Of a stretch of 58,402 nucleotides of DNA, positions 42,638 to 51,388 are shown in pieces. The position numbers and the translations under genes were made by a program. The notes under the pieces were generated by a model. The model did not search any database, was not told the DNA's origin, and saw nothing but the letters and a program-made list of their open reading frames with translations. Position 1 is the stretch's first letter. Every line of letters starts with the position of its first letter. The stretch comes from Synergistaceae bacterium (GTDB lineage: Bacteria; Synergistota; Synergistia; Synergistales; Synergistaceae), in the NCBI GenBank assembly GCA_030533085.1, contig JAUNJZ010000014.1, positions 1-58,402 of the forward strand, written 5' to 3'.

Positions 42638-43561
42638 TTACCTTTTATTCACAAGCCAAATCCCGCTCATTATCATTACTGCGCCCAGGGCGAGCCAGAG
42701 CGTGTAACGCTCTCCGATGAGAAAATAGGAGATGACCATTCCGGCGACGGGCTGCAAAAACTGAAAGACGATAAGCTTCGCTACGGGCATGACTGAGAGC
42801 GCCTTATACCAGAGCAGATAGGCGAAGGCTGAGGAGAGCGAACCGAGAAATATGACTGAGAGCCATGTCTGCGTCGTGAAGGCGGACATCTGCGAGTAAT
42901 CCGTGCCGACGATGAGTGTCGTGACGAAGGCGTACAGCGTGGCGAATACCATTTCCCAGAATATCAGAAAGGCCGGCGGCATGTCCTCCCGCAGGTAATT
43001 GCGCGATATGACCAGAAATACGGCCCAGTTGAGCACGGAGAGCAGAATGATATAGTCCCCGATAGAGCCGAAGGAGCCAGTTTCCGCCGTCCCCTTGACC
43101 GTGCCGAGGGCCAGCACCAGCGTCACGCCGGCCGCGGAGAGAAGAAGCCCCGCGGCGCCGGAGCGGGAGATTTTTTCCCCGAGGAATATCCAGCCCAGCA
43201 GCGCGACTATGGCAGGGGAGGCGACCATCATCCAGTTCGCGTTGCCCGCCCCTGCCGTCTTCATCGCGACGGCCTGTATTCCCTGATGAAAATATATTCC
43301 CTGAAAGCCTATCAGCGCGAGGATTATAAATTCTCTCTTCGTCGGCAGCCTCAGACTGCCCTCAAAGAGGCAGCCGGCGGCAAGCACCGGAAGGCCGAAG
43401 AGAAAGCGCAGCAGCAGGATAAGCGACGGCTCTGCCTGCGCGAGGGCGTATTTGGTGGCGGCGAAGCTGCCTCCCCAGATTATGACGGTGGTCAGTATGA
43501 TGAAATAATCCGAGGGGCGCGGCCCGGCCGCTCTAATCCCGGAAGCTTGCTCTTTGGACAT
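42638..43561 (-). CDS. EamA/DMT-family transporter
   Basis: 307-aa inner-membrane protein with ten hydrophobic helices in two homologous EamA halves. The first half has IWGGSFAATKYAL and FQGIYFHQGIQAVAMKTAGAG. The second half has LSSAFAYLLWYKALSVMPVA and FLQPVAGMVISYFLIGE, the usual repeat ends. Such proteins mostly export amino acids or other small metabolites. AAGG lies before the ATG. A single-gene unit; substrate unknown. Confidence 0.88.
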   Translation of the reverse strand: MSKEQASGIRAAGPRPSDYFIILTTVIIWGGSFAATKYALAQAEPSLILLLRFLFGLPVLAAGCLFEGSLRLPTKREFIILALIGFQGIYFHQGIQAVAMKTAGAGNANWMMVASPAIVALLGWIFLGEKISRSGAAGLLLSAAGVTLVLALGTVKGTAETGSFGSIGDYIILLSVLNWAVFLVISRNYLREDMPPAFLIFWEMVFATLYAFVTTLIVGTDYSQMSAFTTQTWLSVIFLGSLSSAFAYLLWYKALSVMPVAKLIVFQFLQPVAGMVISYFLIGERYTLWLALGAVMIMSGIWLVNKR

Positions 43562-43852
43562 CAGGGCACCTTCTAAAACGATATTTTAACGACACGAGGG
43601 AATTATAGCGCGATATCATCAAGCTGTCACAGCCGCCGCCGCGCGCGGCGCTTTTATTTTGACGAAGCTTCCGCGGCGGCCTCCGCAAGAGAGGGCAAAG
43701 TCCCTGAAAAGCCGCCCGCCGCGCGGACGGAGGGTGCATGGAAACAATAAATCTCGGCGAAACTCGACAAAATTCTGTGCGAAAATCTAAAATTGTATAG
43801 AAAAAGCAGCACACGAATATAAAAATTATATCGTAAAAATATGAAAAGTCTG

Positions 43853-44036
43853 TTGCAGTTACTACCGATAAGGGGATATAATAATGGTGCTTTGTGTACT
43901 TTTTCGCAAGTGCTGCATATCGCAGCGCGTCTGTCTCACAAGAAGCTCGCTGTAAGGGGCCAGAGACATGCGATACAGTTGTAACTTTCTATCGGAGTTA
44001 CATCTTTATCTTCCGGAACGGGAGGGTTTCGGAAGA
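43853..44036 (+). promoter_or_regulatory. Promoter and structured leader of the hydrogenase operon
   Basis: TATAAT (43877-43882) with TTGCAG (43853-43858) 18 bp upstream would start a leader of about 170 bases. In it, TGTAACT (43980-43986) and AGTTACA (43996-44002) form a 7-bp inverted repeat. TCTTCCG...CGGAAGA (44009-44036) forms a hairpin ending 7 bases before the AAGGAGG ribosome site. No Rex-type TTGTGAA...TTCACAA site was found. The rest of 43562-43852 has no gene. Confidence 0.5.
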
Positions 44037-44059
44037 AGACATTAAGGAGGGTGCGTTTT

Positions 44060-44536
44060 ATGGTGGAGAAAGCGTCGGAAAAGCAGTGGGAGCAGCTTGC
44101 TGAGCTCCTGGGCAAATACCGCGGCACTAAGGGAAGCGTTATTCCCGTGCTTCAGCAGGCACAGGAAATCTTCGGCTATCTGCCCAAAGATGTCCTGATC
44201 GAAATCAGCAACAAGCTCGAAGTCCCCATCAGCCAGATATTCGGCGTGGTGACATTCTATGCCCAGTTCCATCTCGAGCCGCGCGGCAAGAACATCGTCA
44301 GGTCATGCCAGGGAACGGCATGTCACGTCCGCGGGGCGAAGGGCGTACTTAACGCCATTCGTCAGAAGCTCGGCCTTGAAGAGGGCCAGGTAACGACCCC
44401 CGACCTCAAGTTCACCCTTGAGACGGTGGCCTGCATCGGAGCCTGCGGTCTTGCTCCCGTATTCATGGTCAACGACGACACGCACGGCAGGCTTACGCCT
44501 GAGTCTGTTGGTCCGATACTGGACAAGTACGCTTAG
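44060..44536 (+). CDS. hydC: Hydrogenase subunit, NuoE-like (HydC)
   Basis: 158-aa thioredoxin-fold protein like NuoE and HydC of trimeric bifurcating hydrogenases. It carries one [2Fe-2S] cluster: SCQGTACHVRGA and CIGACGLAPV give the four cysteines. Helical N-terminus typical of NuoE (VLQQAQEIFGYLP). The start is ATG 44060, nine bases after AAGGAGG; a GTG at 44051 abuts that site. It passes electrons between the flavin subunit and the hydrogenase. First gene of a tight four-gene operon. Confidence 0.92.
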   Translation: MVEKASEKQWEQLAELLGKYRGTKGSVIPVLQQAQEIFGYLPKDVLIEISNKLEVPISQIFGVVTFYAQFHLEPRGKNIVRSCQGTACHVRGAKGVLNAIRQKLGLEEGQVTTPDLKFTLETVACIGACGLAPVFMVNDDTHGRLTPESVGPILDKYA

Positions 44537-44555
44537 GGAAAGGGAGGAAGGCTAA

Positions 44556-44936
44556 ATGGCAATCAAAAGTCTTGAAGATCTTCGTAAGATAAAGGCAGAA
44601 TCAAAGAAACAGACAGAAGCGAGAAAGCTCAACGACAGACAGATCATCATCGGCATGGGCACCTGCGGCATAGCCGCCGGCGCGCGCGCGGTAATGACGG
44701 CAGTCCTTGAAGAGCTCGCGAAGCGCAACATTCACGACGTGGCCGTTCTTCAGACAGGCTGCATCGGCATGTGCCAGAAAGAACCCCTTCTTGACATAGT
44801 ACGCCCCGGCGAAGACAGAGTCACCTACGGCCCGGTCAGCCCGACCGATGTTCCGCGCATCATTGCGGATCATCTCATCAACGGCGTAGTCGTTGAGGAT
44901 CTCGTGGTAGCGAAGATCCCCAGCAAAGAAGCATAG
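44556..44936 (+). CDS. [2Fe-2S] thioredoxin-like ferredoxin subunit
   Basis: 126-aa protein with a C-terminal thioredoxin-like [2Fe-2S] ferredoxin domain. Cysteines are in GMGTCGIAAGARAVM and TGCIGMCQKEP, and the basic helical N-terminus binds partners. It is related to the N-terminal domain of the next gene. It has GGGAGG before its ATG and a 20-base gap from the first gene. It is an additional electron carrier of the complex, making this a four-component system rather than the minimal HydABC trimer. Confidence 0.87.
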   Translation: MAIKSLEDLRKIKAESKKQTEARKLNDRQIIIGMGTCGIAAGARAVMTAVLEELAKRNIHDVAVLQTGCIGMCQKEPLLDIVRPGEDRVTYGPVSPTDVPRIIADHLINGVVVEDLVVAKIPSKEA

Positions 44937-44956
44937 GTCGAAGGGAGGAATTTCAA

Positions 44957-46747
44957 ATGGCTCTCGTAAGAGCTCACGTGCTGGTCTGCACCGGAACGGG
45001 CTGCGTCTCCTCCGGTTCAAGAAAGGTAATTGCGAAATTTGAAGAAGAACTCCGCGCCAACGCTCTCGACAAGGAAGTAAAGGTCGTCGAGACAGGCTGT
45101 CAGGGATTCTGCGAACAGGGGCCTCTCGTCATCATCTATCCCGAAGGCACCTTCTACACACATGTACAGGAAGCCGACGTTACTGAGATAGTCTCCGAGC
45201 ATCTCATCAAGGGACGCATCGTGAACCGCCTCCTCTTCAAGGAGCCGCTCACGGCGCAGAGCGTTCCCGACTATGCGGAGATCGACTTCTACAAGAAGCA
45301 GCACCGCCTCGTCCTCAAAAACTGCGGCCATATCAATCCCGACTCGCTTGAGGAATACATCGCGGCCGACGGCTACGAGGGACTTGCGAAGGTTCTCCTC
45401 ACAATGACGCCGGAGCAGGTCGTCGAAGAGATGAAGAAGACCGGACTCCGCGGCCGCGGCGGCGGCGGATTCCCCACCGGCATGAAGTGGGGCTTCTGCC
45501 AGAAGTCGCCAGGCCCGAAGAAATACATTATCTGCAACGCTGACGAGGGCGACCCCGGCGCATTCATGGATCGTTCGCTGCTTGAAGGCGACCCGCACGC
45601 GATACTCGAAGGGATGATCATCGGAGCGTACGCCATCGGAGCCGACGAAGGCTATATCTACTGCCGCGCCGAATACCCGCTCGCGATAAAGCGCCTGAAA
45701 CAGGCCATCGCGCAGGCGGAAGAGGCCGGACTTCTCGGAAACAACATCCTCGGAACGGACTTCAGCTGCACCCTCCACATCAAAGAGGGAGCCGGAGCCT
45801 TCGTCTGCGGAGAAGAGACGGCGCTGATGGCCTCCATCGAAGGCAAACGCGGAATGCCGCGTCCACGCCCGCCGTTCCCTGCCGTTAAGGGACTCTGGGG
45901 CAAGCCTTCCAACATAAACAACGTCGAAACCTTCGCCAACGTCCCCTACATCTTCCGCGTCGGCGCTGAGGAATACGCGAAGCTGGGAACCGAGAAGTCA
46001 AAGGGAACGAAGGTCTTCGCCCTTACCGGCAAGATCAACAACACAGGACTTGCCGAAGTCCCGATGGGCATCACGATGCGCGAGATCATCTTCGACATCG
46101 GCGGCGGCATAATCGGCGGCAAGAAATTCAAGGCAGTCCAGATCGGTGGCCCCTCCGGCGGATGTATCCCCGAGCAGCTGCTTGACACCGCTATAGACTA
46201 CGACTCGCTCATCGCCGCCGGAGCGATGATGGGCTCAGGCGGACTCGTCGTAATGGACGAAGACACCTGCATGGTCGACGTGGCGAAGTTCTTCCTCAAC
46301 TTCACGCAGGCCGAATCCTGCGGCAAATGCACCCCCTGCCGCGAGGGTACGAAGCGTATGCTTGAGATGCTCGAGAAGATCACGGACGGCAGAGGTGAAG
46401 ACGGCGACATCGAGAAGCTCGAAAAGCTCGCCTCCTCCATCAAGGCCGGCGCCCTCTGCGCCCTCGGCCAGACGGCTCCGAACCCGATCCTCTCCACGCT
46501 GCGCTACTTCAGAGACGAATATGAGGCGCACATCAAAGAGAAGAGATGCCCGGCCGGAGCCTGCCAGCACCTGCTGAGCTACAAGATAACCGAAGCCTGC
46601 AAAGGCTGCGGCCTCTGCGCGAAGAACTGCCCGGTCGATGCGATCAGCGGCGAACCGAAAAAGCAGTACGTCATTGACCCGGCGAAGTGCATCAAGTGCG
46701 GCGCGTGCTTGACGAAGTGCCCGTTCAAAGCGATCGTGCGCGGCTAA
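44957..46747 (+). CDS. hydB: Hydrogenase NADH-binding flavoprotein (HydB, NuoF-like)
   Basis: 596-aa soluble flavoprotein. Domains in order are: a thioredoxin-like [2Fe-2S] domain (CTGTGCVSSGS, CQGFCEQGP; residues 1-110); a NuoF core with GLRGRGGGGFPTG (FMN/NADH), NADEGDPGAFMDRSLLEGDPHA and the [4Fe-4S] motif ESCGKCTPCREG; and a C-terminal two-[4Fe-4S] ferredoxin (CKGCGLCAKNCPVDA, CIKCGACLTKCPFKA). It is the proposed site of bifurcation between NADH and reduced ferredoxin in homologous enzymes. Strongly expressed-looking codon choice and GGGAGG site. Confidence 0.95.
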   Translation: MALVRAHVLVCTGTGCVSSGSRKVIAKFEEELRANALDKEVKVVETGCQGFCEQGPLVIIYPEGTFYTHVQEADVTEIVSEHLIKGRIVNRLLFKEPLTAQSVPDYAEIDFYKKQHRLVLKNCGHINPDSLEEYIAADGYEGLAKVLLTMTPEQVVEEMKKTGLRGRGGGGFPTGMKWGFCQKSPGPKKYIICNADEGDPGAFMDRSLLEGDPHAILEGMIIGAYAIGADEGYIYCRAEYPLAIKRLKQAIAQAEEAGLLGNNILGTDFSCTLHIKEGAGAFVCGEETALMASIEGKRGMPRPRPPFPAVKGLWGKPSNINNVETFANVPYIFRVGAEEYAKLGTEKSKGTKVFALTGKINNTGLAEVPMGITMREIIFDIGGGIIGGKKFKAVQIGGPSGGCIPEQLLDTAIDYDSLIAAGAMMGSGGLVVMDEDTCMVDVAKFFLNFTQAESCGKCTPCREGTKRMLEMLEKITDGRGEDGDIEKLEKLASSIKAGALCALGQTAPNPILSTLRYFRDEYEAHIKEKRCPAGACQHLLSYKITEACKGCGLCAKNCPVDAISGEPKKQYVIDPAKCIKCGACLTKCPFKAIVRG

Positions 46748-46778
46748 TTTCGGCTAATGGAAGGGGAGTAAAAAGAAT

Positions 46779-48524
46779 ATGGAACTTGTTAAGGTTACAA
46801 TAGACGGCATAACTGTAGAGGTGCCATCCGATTTTACCGTGATCGAAGCCGCTGCCAAAGCCGGAATCCGCATTCCTCAGCTCTGCTATCACCCGGAGCT
46901 TGCCAAGGAGGGCGCCTGCCGCGTCTGCGTAGTGGAGATAGTCGGCGGCCGCGGACTGGGCGCAGCCTGCGTCTATCCCGTAGCGGACGGAATGGTAGTA
47001 CATACGAACACACAGAAGGTACGCGAGACCCGCAAAGCGGTCGTTGAGCTTCTTCTTGCGAACCACCCGCAGGACTGCCTCTTCTGCCAGAAGAATCAGG
47101 ACTGCGAGCTTCAGCAGACGGCTGCCGACCTCGGCATCCGCGAAGTGCCCTACACCGGCGAGAAACGCTCCGCGAAAAAGGACGAGAGCAATCCGAGCCT
47201 CGTGCGCGACCCCAATAAGTGCATCCTCTGCGGCCGCTGCATCAGAGCCTGCCACGAGCGTCAGGGACTTGACGTTTACGCGTTTGTAAACCGCGGCTTC
47301 AAGACCATCGTTGAGCCGGCCTTCGGCCTCGGCCTCAACGAAGTCGCCTGCACATACTGCGGACAGTGCGCCGCCGTCTGCCCGACAGCGGCCATCTGCG
47401 AGCGCGACGACACTGAGAAAGTATTCGCCGCCATCGCCGACCCGAAGAAATACACCATCGTCCAGACGGCTCCCGCGACCCGCGTCGCCCTCGGCGAAGC
47501 TCTCGGCCTGCCCGCCGGCGAAATCGTCACCGGCAAAATGGTCGCCGCTCTGCGCCGCCTCGGCTTCGACAAGGTATTTGACACGGACTTCTCCGCCGAC
47601 CTCACAATCATGGAAGAGGGACACGAGTTCCTCCACCGCGTTGTAAACGGCGGCGTTCTGCCGATGATAACCTCCTGCTCACCGGGCTGGATCAACTTCA
47701 TCGAAATCAAATATCCCGACCTCCTGCCGCACCTCTCGACGGCGAAATCGCCCCAGGGAATGTTCGGCGCCCTCGCCAAGACCTACTGGCCAGAAACGCA
47801 GGGGATACCTGTGGAGGATATCTACAGCGTCTCCATCATGCCCTGCACCGCGAAGAAAGCCGAGTGCGTGCGTCCGCAGCTCCAGAGCAACCCCGGCATT
47901 CCTGATGTTGACACAGTTCTCACCACTCGCGAGCTGGCGAGAATGATCAAAAACGCCGGAATCGACTTCAAGAACCTTCCTGAAGAAGAGTACGACAGCC
48001 CGCTCGGCTCATCGACAGGCGCGGCGGTCATCTTCGGAGTCACAGGCGGAGTCATGGAAGCGGCCCTCCGCACCGTCTACGCCGTCCTCAACGAAGGCAA
48101 AGACATCCCCGGCATCATCTTCGAGCCGGTACGCGGAATGGAAGGCATCAAAGAAGCCACGGTCGACGTCCCCGTCAATGGACAGAACGTCACCGTCAAG
48201 CTGGCTGTAGCCCACACGCTGAAAAACGCGAAGATCCTCATGGACAAGGTTCGCGCCGGCGAAGCCGACTATCACTTCATCGAAGTCATGGCCTGCCCCG
48301 GCGGCTGCATCGGCGGCGGCGGACAGCCCCAGCCGGTCAACGCGGAGATTCGCGCGGCGCGCACGGCGGCCGTCTATCGTGACGACGAGGCGAGCACGCT
48401 CCGCCAGTCGCACAAGAACCCCGATATCCAGGCTCTTTACGACAACTGGCTTGGCAAACCGCTCGGAGAGAAATCACACCACCTTCTCCACACCCACTAC
48501 AAAGCCCAGCCGAGAGAGCTGTAA
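46779..48524 (+). CDS. hydA: [FeFe] hydrogenase catalytic subunit (HydA, NADH/ferredoxin-dependent type)
   Basis: 581-aa hydrogen-evolving subunit. It opens with a plant-type [2Fe-2S] domain (CYHPELAKEGACRVC). Next are the His-ligated [4Fe-4S] motif HPQDCLFCQKNQDC and two [4Fe-4S] clusters (CILCGRCIRACHE, CTYCGQCAAVCP). H-cluster motifs follow: TSCSPGW, MPCTAKKAEC and MACPGGCIGGGGQP. The small-subunit-like C-terminal region ends LLHTHY. With the three upstream genes it forms a cytosolic electron-bifurcating type complex that reoxidises NADH and ferredoxin to hydrogen during amino acid fermentation. The maturation genes hydEFG are not in the window. Confidence 0.96.
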   Translation: MELVKVTIDGITVEVPSDFTVIEAAAKAGIRIPQLCYHPELAKEGACRVCVVEIVGGRGLGAACVYPVADGMVVHTNTQKVRETRKAVVELLLANHPQDCLFCQKNQDCELQQTAADLGIREVPYTGEKRSAKKDESNPSLVRDPNKCILCGRCIRACHERQGLDVYAFVNRGFKTIVEPAFGLGLNEVACTYCGQCAAVCPTAAICERDDTEKVFAAIADPKKYTIVQTAPATRVALGEALGLPAGEIVTGKMVAALRRLGFDKVFDTDFSADLTIMEEGHEFLHRVVNGGVLPMITSCSPGWINFIEIKYPDLLPHLSTAKSPQGMFGALAKTYWPETQGIPVEDIYSVSIMPCTAKKAECVRPQLQSNPGIPDVDTVLTTRELARMIKNAGIDFKNLPEEEYDSPLGSSTGAAVIFGVTGGVMEAALRTVYAVLNEGKDIPGIIFEPVRGMEGIKEATVDVPVNGQNVTVKLAVAHTLKNAKILMDKVRAGEADYHFIEVMACPGGCIGGGGQPQPVNAEIRAARTAAVYRDDEASTLRQSHKNPDIQALYDNWLGKPLGEKSHHLLHTHYKAQPREL

Positions 48525-48540
48525 GAACGACAAAAGCGAC

Positions 48541-48574
48541 AAAAAAAGGAGAGGCCCCGCGCCTCTCTTTTTTT
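48541..48574 (+). terminator. Terminator of the hydrogenase operon
   Basis: AGAGGC (48550-48555) / GCCTCT (48561-48566), extended by an A-run before and TTTTTTT after, 17 bases past the hydA stop. Bases 48575-48841 hold no gene and are AT-rich. Confidence 0.85.
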
Positions 48575-48841
48575 GTCAATTTTTAAGCGTAATCGCTAAA
48601 GCACTCACAAAACATTTGCATCCCTTACGCTGTAATTAATAATACAAGAATCCATGACCTTCCCCGGCGCGTTTGCTTTAATCTCGAAATGTGTGAATTG
48701 GCAAAGCATCTTTGAAAGAGGTATAATCCATAATGGATATTATAATAATGAGCAAGCTCCACAGATGTACGTTTGTTAACAGGGAGATACTTATAGTTTT
48801 GTAATATCTGTAAAGCCAAATATATAAGGAGCAGAATTAAA

Positions 48842-49387
48842 TTGGAGACAATTGAATGCATCAAAACGCGCCGTTCTGTGCGAAAGTATACCGACCAGCC
48901 AATTGAGCGTGAAATCCTTCAAAAAATAATGGACGCGACAGTTTATGCCCCGTCATGGAAGAATACGCAGATTGTGAGGTATACATTTGTAGCGGACAGA
49001 GAAAAAATCAATTCTATTGCAACGGAAGCGGTACTTGGATTCGCTTTTAACACCAAGACAATGCAAAGAAGCGCCATGCTGGCGGTGCAGTCTGTCGTTA
49101 CAGGCATCAGCGGCTATGAGCCGGATGGGTCTTTTTCGACTGACAAAGGGAATGGCTGGGAAATGTACGACGCCGGAATTTCCGTTCAGACATTTTGTCT
49201 TGCGGCGCATGAATATGGAATAGGAACCGTCATTATGGGTGTTGTGGATGACCTGAAAATTCGGAGTATCCTTGGAATCCCAGACACAGAAACAGTAACA
49301 GCCGTTATAGGTATGGGCTATCCCCTGGAAAATCATTCCGCTCCGCAGCGCAAAGATGTAAGTGAGCTGGTACGTTTCATCGGATAA
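48842..49387 (+). CDS. Nitroreductase-family protein
   Basis: 181-aa FMN-dependent reductase of the NADH oxidase/nitroreductase fold. It begins ECIKTRRSVRKYTDQPIE, the conserved FMN-phosphate arginine region. APSWKNTQ carries further flavin contacts, and GIGTVIMG is the late glycine motif. The start is TTG 48842, ten bases after AAGGAG. It is smaller than many members but complete. Composition is more AT-rich than the hydrogenase and GRE neighbours, so recent acquisition is possible. Isolated; electron acceptor unknown. Confidence 0.82.
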   Translation: METIECIKTRRSVRKYTDQPIEREILQKIMDATVYAPSWKNTQIVRYTFVADREKINSIATEAVLGFAFNTKTMQRSAMLAVQSVVTGISGYEPDGSFSTDKGNGWEMYDAGISVQTFCLAAHEYGIGTVIMGVVDDLKIRSILGIPDTETVTAVIGMGYPLENHSAPQRKDVSELVRFIG

Positions 49388-49446
49388 AAAAGACAGGTCG
49401 TTCTGCAAAGACATTCACGTCAATGCAATTCCATTTAGATACATTA

Positions 49447-49485
49447 GCGGAGGATCGGCGATTGCGTATCCTCCGCGTTTTGTTT
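49447..49485 (+). terminator. Terminator downstream of the nitroreductase gene
   Basis: GCGGAGGAT (49447-49455) pairs with ATCCTCCGC (49468-49476), then TTTTGTTTTT. Confidence 0.8.
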
Positions 49486-49569
49486 TTGCCTGGATGCAGG
49501 TCATTCAGACAGCTTTCCAAAAGCACAAAAAAACAAATTTTTTGCTCCGGTGAAATCACCACAAACCGG

Positions 49570-50355
49570 CTACAGACCGTAATACTTGCCGATCTTCTCC
49601 AGCGACTCGCTCCACGGCTGGTAAGCGCCTCTTTCCCTCATTATCTTCCATGCAAGCTCGTTCATGCCTCCCGGCGTGGCGTTATCCGTCATGAAAGCCT
49701 CGGCGCGCCCCTCGCCGCATTCCTGACGCATCAGCGTTGACAGCGCCTCATTCATATAACAGGTATAGTCAACGGCGCTCCGGTAGTCCAGCCCCTTGCT
49801 CATGCACCATTCCGTGATCTCGTTGACGAGACCGTAATACGGCACCATCAGCCCCGTGACCGCGGCCAGCACCTCAAGATCCTTTTCAGCCGCGACCTTT
49901 ATCACGCTCCCGAGCAGCGACAGCAGCTCCTCACAAAGCCGGTCGCAGCCGAAAAGCACCACCGGCCCTATCCTCTTGGCGGCGAAGGGCAGCGGAACGG
50001 CCCTTACGACGCTGCAAGCCGGGGCGAACCATGGCGCGGCCTTTGACAGCTTTGTGCCTGCCGCGATATGGATAATATGATTCTCTTTTCTGAAACGCAG
50101 CGTAGGAGCCACCTTTTCAAGCACCTGCGGCACAAGCGTCGGAAAAACGACATCGGCGCTTTCAATAAGCTCCTGATTTGAAGCCGCGACGACAACCTTT
50201 TCAGGATATGCCTCCGACAGCGCCTCCGTCCTCCGCCTGTCGATATCAAATACAAATATCCGCCCCTCAAACTCAGGCGACGCGCAAAATCCCTTTGCCA
50301 AAGCGGTGGCAATGCCTCCGGTTCCCGTAAATCCGACATCGGCCTTCACAGCCAT
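49570..50355 (-). CDS. ProC-like NAD(P)-dependent reductase, atypical
   Basis: 261-aa oxidoreductase of the pyrroline-5-carboxylate reductase fold. The N-terminal Rossmann domain starts VGFTGTGGIATALAKGF. The C-terminal helical dimer domain keeps TPGGMNELAWKIM, close to the ProC signature SPGGTT. The other ProC signature region, normally SGSGPAY, reads TGLMVPYYG. The substrate pocket is therefore probably changed, and proline synthesis is not assured. It is the last gene of the minus-strand unit with the RpiR regulator, GRE activase and glycyl radical enzyme. It would reduce an imine or keto product of that pathway. GGGGGAGG precedes the ATG. Confidence 0.78.
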   Translation of the reverse strand: MAVKADVGFTGTGGIATALAKGFCASPEFEGRIFVFDIDRRRTEALSEAYPEKVVVAASNQELIESADVVFPTLVPQVLEKVAPTLRFRKENHIIHIAAGTKLSKAAPWFAPACSVVRAVPLPFAAKRIGPVVLFGCDRLCEELLSLLGSVIKVAAEKDLEVLAAVTGLMVPYYGLVNEITEWCMSKGLDYRSAVDYTCYMNEALSTLMRQECGEGRAEAFMTDNATPGGMNELAWKIMRERGAYQPWSESLEKIGKYYGL

Positions 50356-50395
50356 TGCAAATCCTCCCCCTTCTGTAGAGTGAAATCCCCTTTTG

Positions 50396-51262
50396 CTACA
50401 GCTTCTTCACGAAATCATAATCCTTATAGACGAACATATCCGCCGCCAGCACATTCTTCTCGTAATTTTCAAGCTTCTTCTTTATCTTATCGGAATGCCT
50501 GCTGTACATGGCGACCATAAACGAATGGACGAGCGCCAGCACGCAGGCGTTGGCGTCGGCCAGCACCACGTAACGCTGAGGAGTGATGAAGTAGAGCTGC
50601 GACATCGGCACGATAGGCGACAGCTTGCTGTCCGTCACGCTGATGATGCGCACCCCCTTTTCCGCCAGCACCTCCGCTATCTTCTGCACCTCGCTCGAAT
50701 AACGCGGATAGCTGAATACGAGAGCCGTGGACTTCGGCCCTATCATTCCCAGCAGCGATATCAGCATCATGTCAACCTGACTGACGACGTGAACATTTTC
50801 CCTGTAAGCGCAGATAAAATTCGCCGCGTATAGCGCGATGAAATTATGTATGGGGCCGCCGACGAGGAGCAGGTGATCGCAGTCCAAAAGCATCTCGGAG
50901 GCCTTGTCGAAGGAGTCGGGGTCAATGCCGTTCAGCGTCTCCCTCATCAGATCCATCTCCAGGTCGAAAACCCTCCGATAGACCTTGCCGTCCGAATCGG
51001 TATGAGGCTCCTGCCTGAACTGTATATTATTGCTGTTTATCGTCTCCTTGCGGAGGTCGAGCAAAAGCTCCGAAAAGCTGTTATAGCCCAGAGTATAGAC
51101 AAAGCGGGTCAGCGTCGCCTCGCTGACGCCGGCCGCGCGGGCTATCTGCGGCGCGTTCATCAGCGCCACATCAAAGATATTATCGAGAATATACTTTCCC
51201 AATAAATTATGCTTCTTGCTCAATGTGGCAGACATGGACATAATTTTTTCACTGACGCTCAT
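50396..51262 (-). CDS. MurR/RpiR-family transcriptional regulator
   Basis: 288 aa. The N-terminal HTH_6 domain (about residues 5-80) has the ARAAGVSEATLTRFVYTLGY recognition segment. The C-terminal SIS sugar-phosphate-isomerase-like sensor domain (about 115-260) has LLLVGGPIHNFIALYAANF and ALVFSYPRYSSEVQKIAE. The usual GxGxS phosphate loop is altered to GGPIHN, so the ligand may not be a sugar phosphate. It lies between the activase and the reductase gene in the same direction. It is the obvious candidate to bind the AT-rich block shared by the GRE and TRAP promoters. GAGGA lies before the ATG. Confidence 0.87.
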   Translation of the reverse strand: MSVSEKIMSMSATLSKKHNLLGKYILDNIFDVALMNAPQIARAAGVSEATLTRFVYTLGYNSFSELLLDLRKETINSNNIQFRQEPHTDSDGKVYRRVFDLEMDLMRETLNGIDPDSFDKASEMLLDCDHLLLVGGPIHNFIALYAANFICAYRENVHVVSQVDMMLISLLGMIGPKSTALVFSYPRYSSEVQKIAEVLAEKGVRIISVTDSKLSPIVPMSQLYFITPQRYVVLADANACVLALVHSFMVAMYSRHSDKIKKKLENYEKNVLAADMFVYKDYDFVKKL

Positions 51263-51388
51263 CTGATATCCTCACCCTTGATCTTCACGGATTATTTTAT
51301 CTGTAAATGATAAATTCCAGCCGCGGCTAAGTCAATACGAAAGGGCGCTTTCTAAAAAGAAAGAAAAGAAATCAGTCTTTTTATCCCC

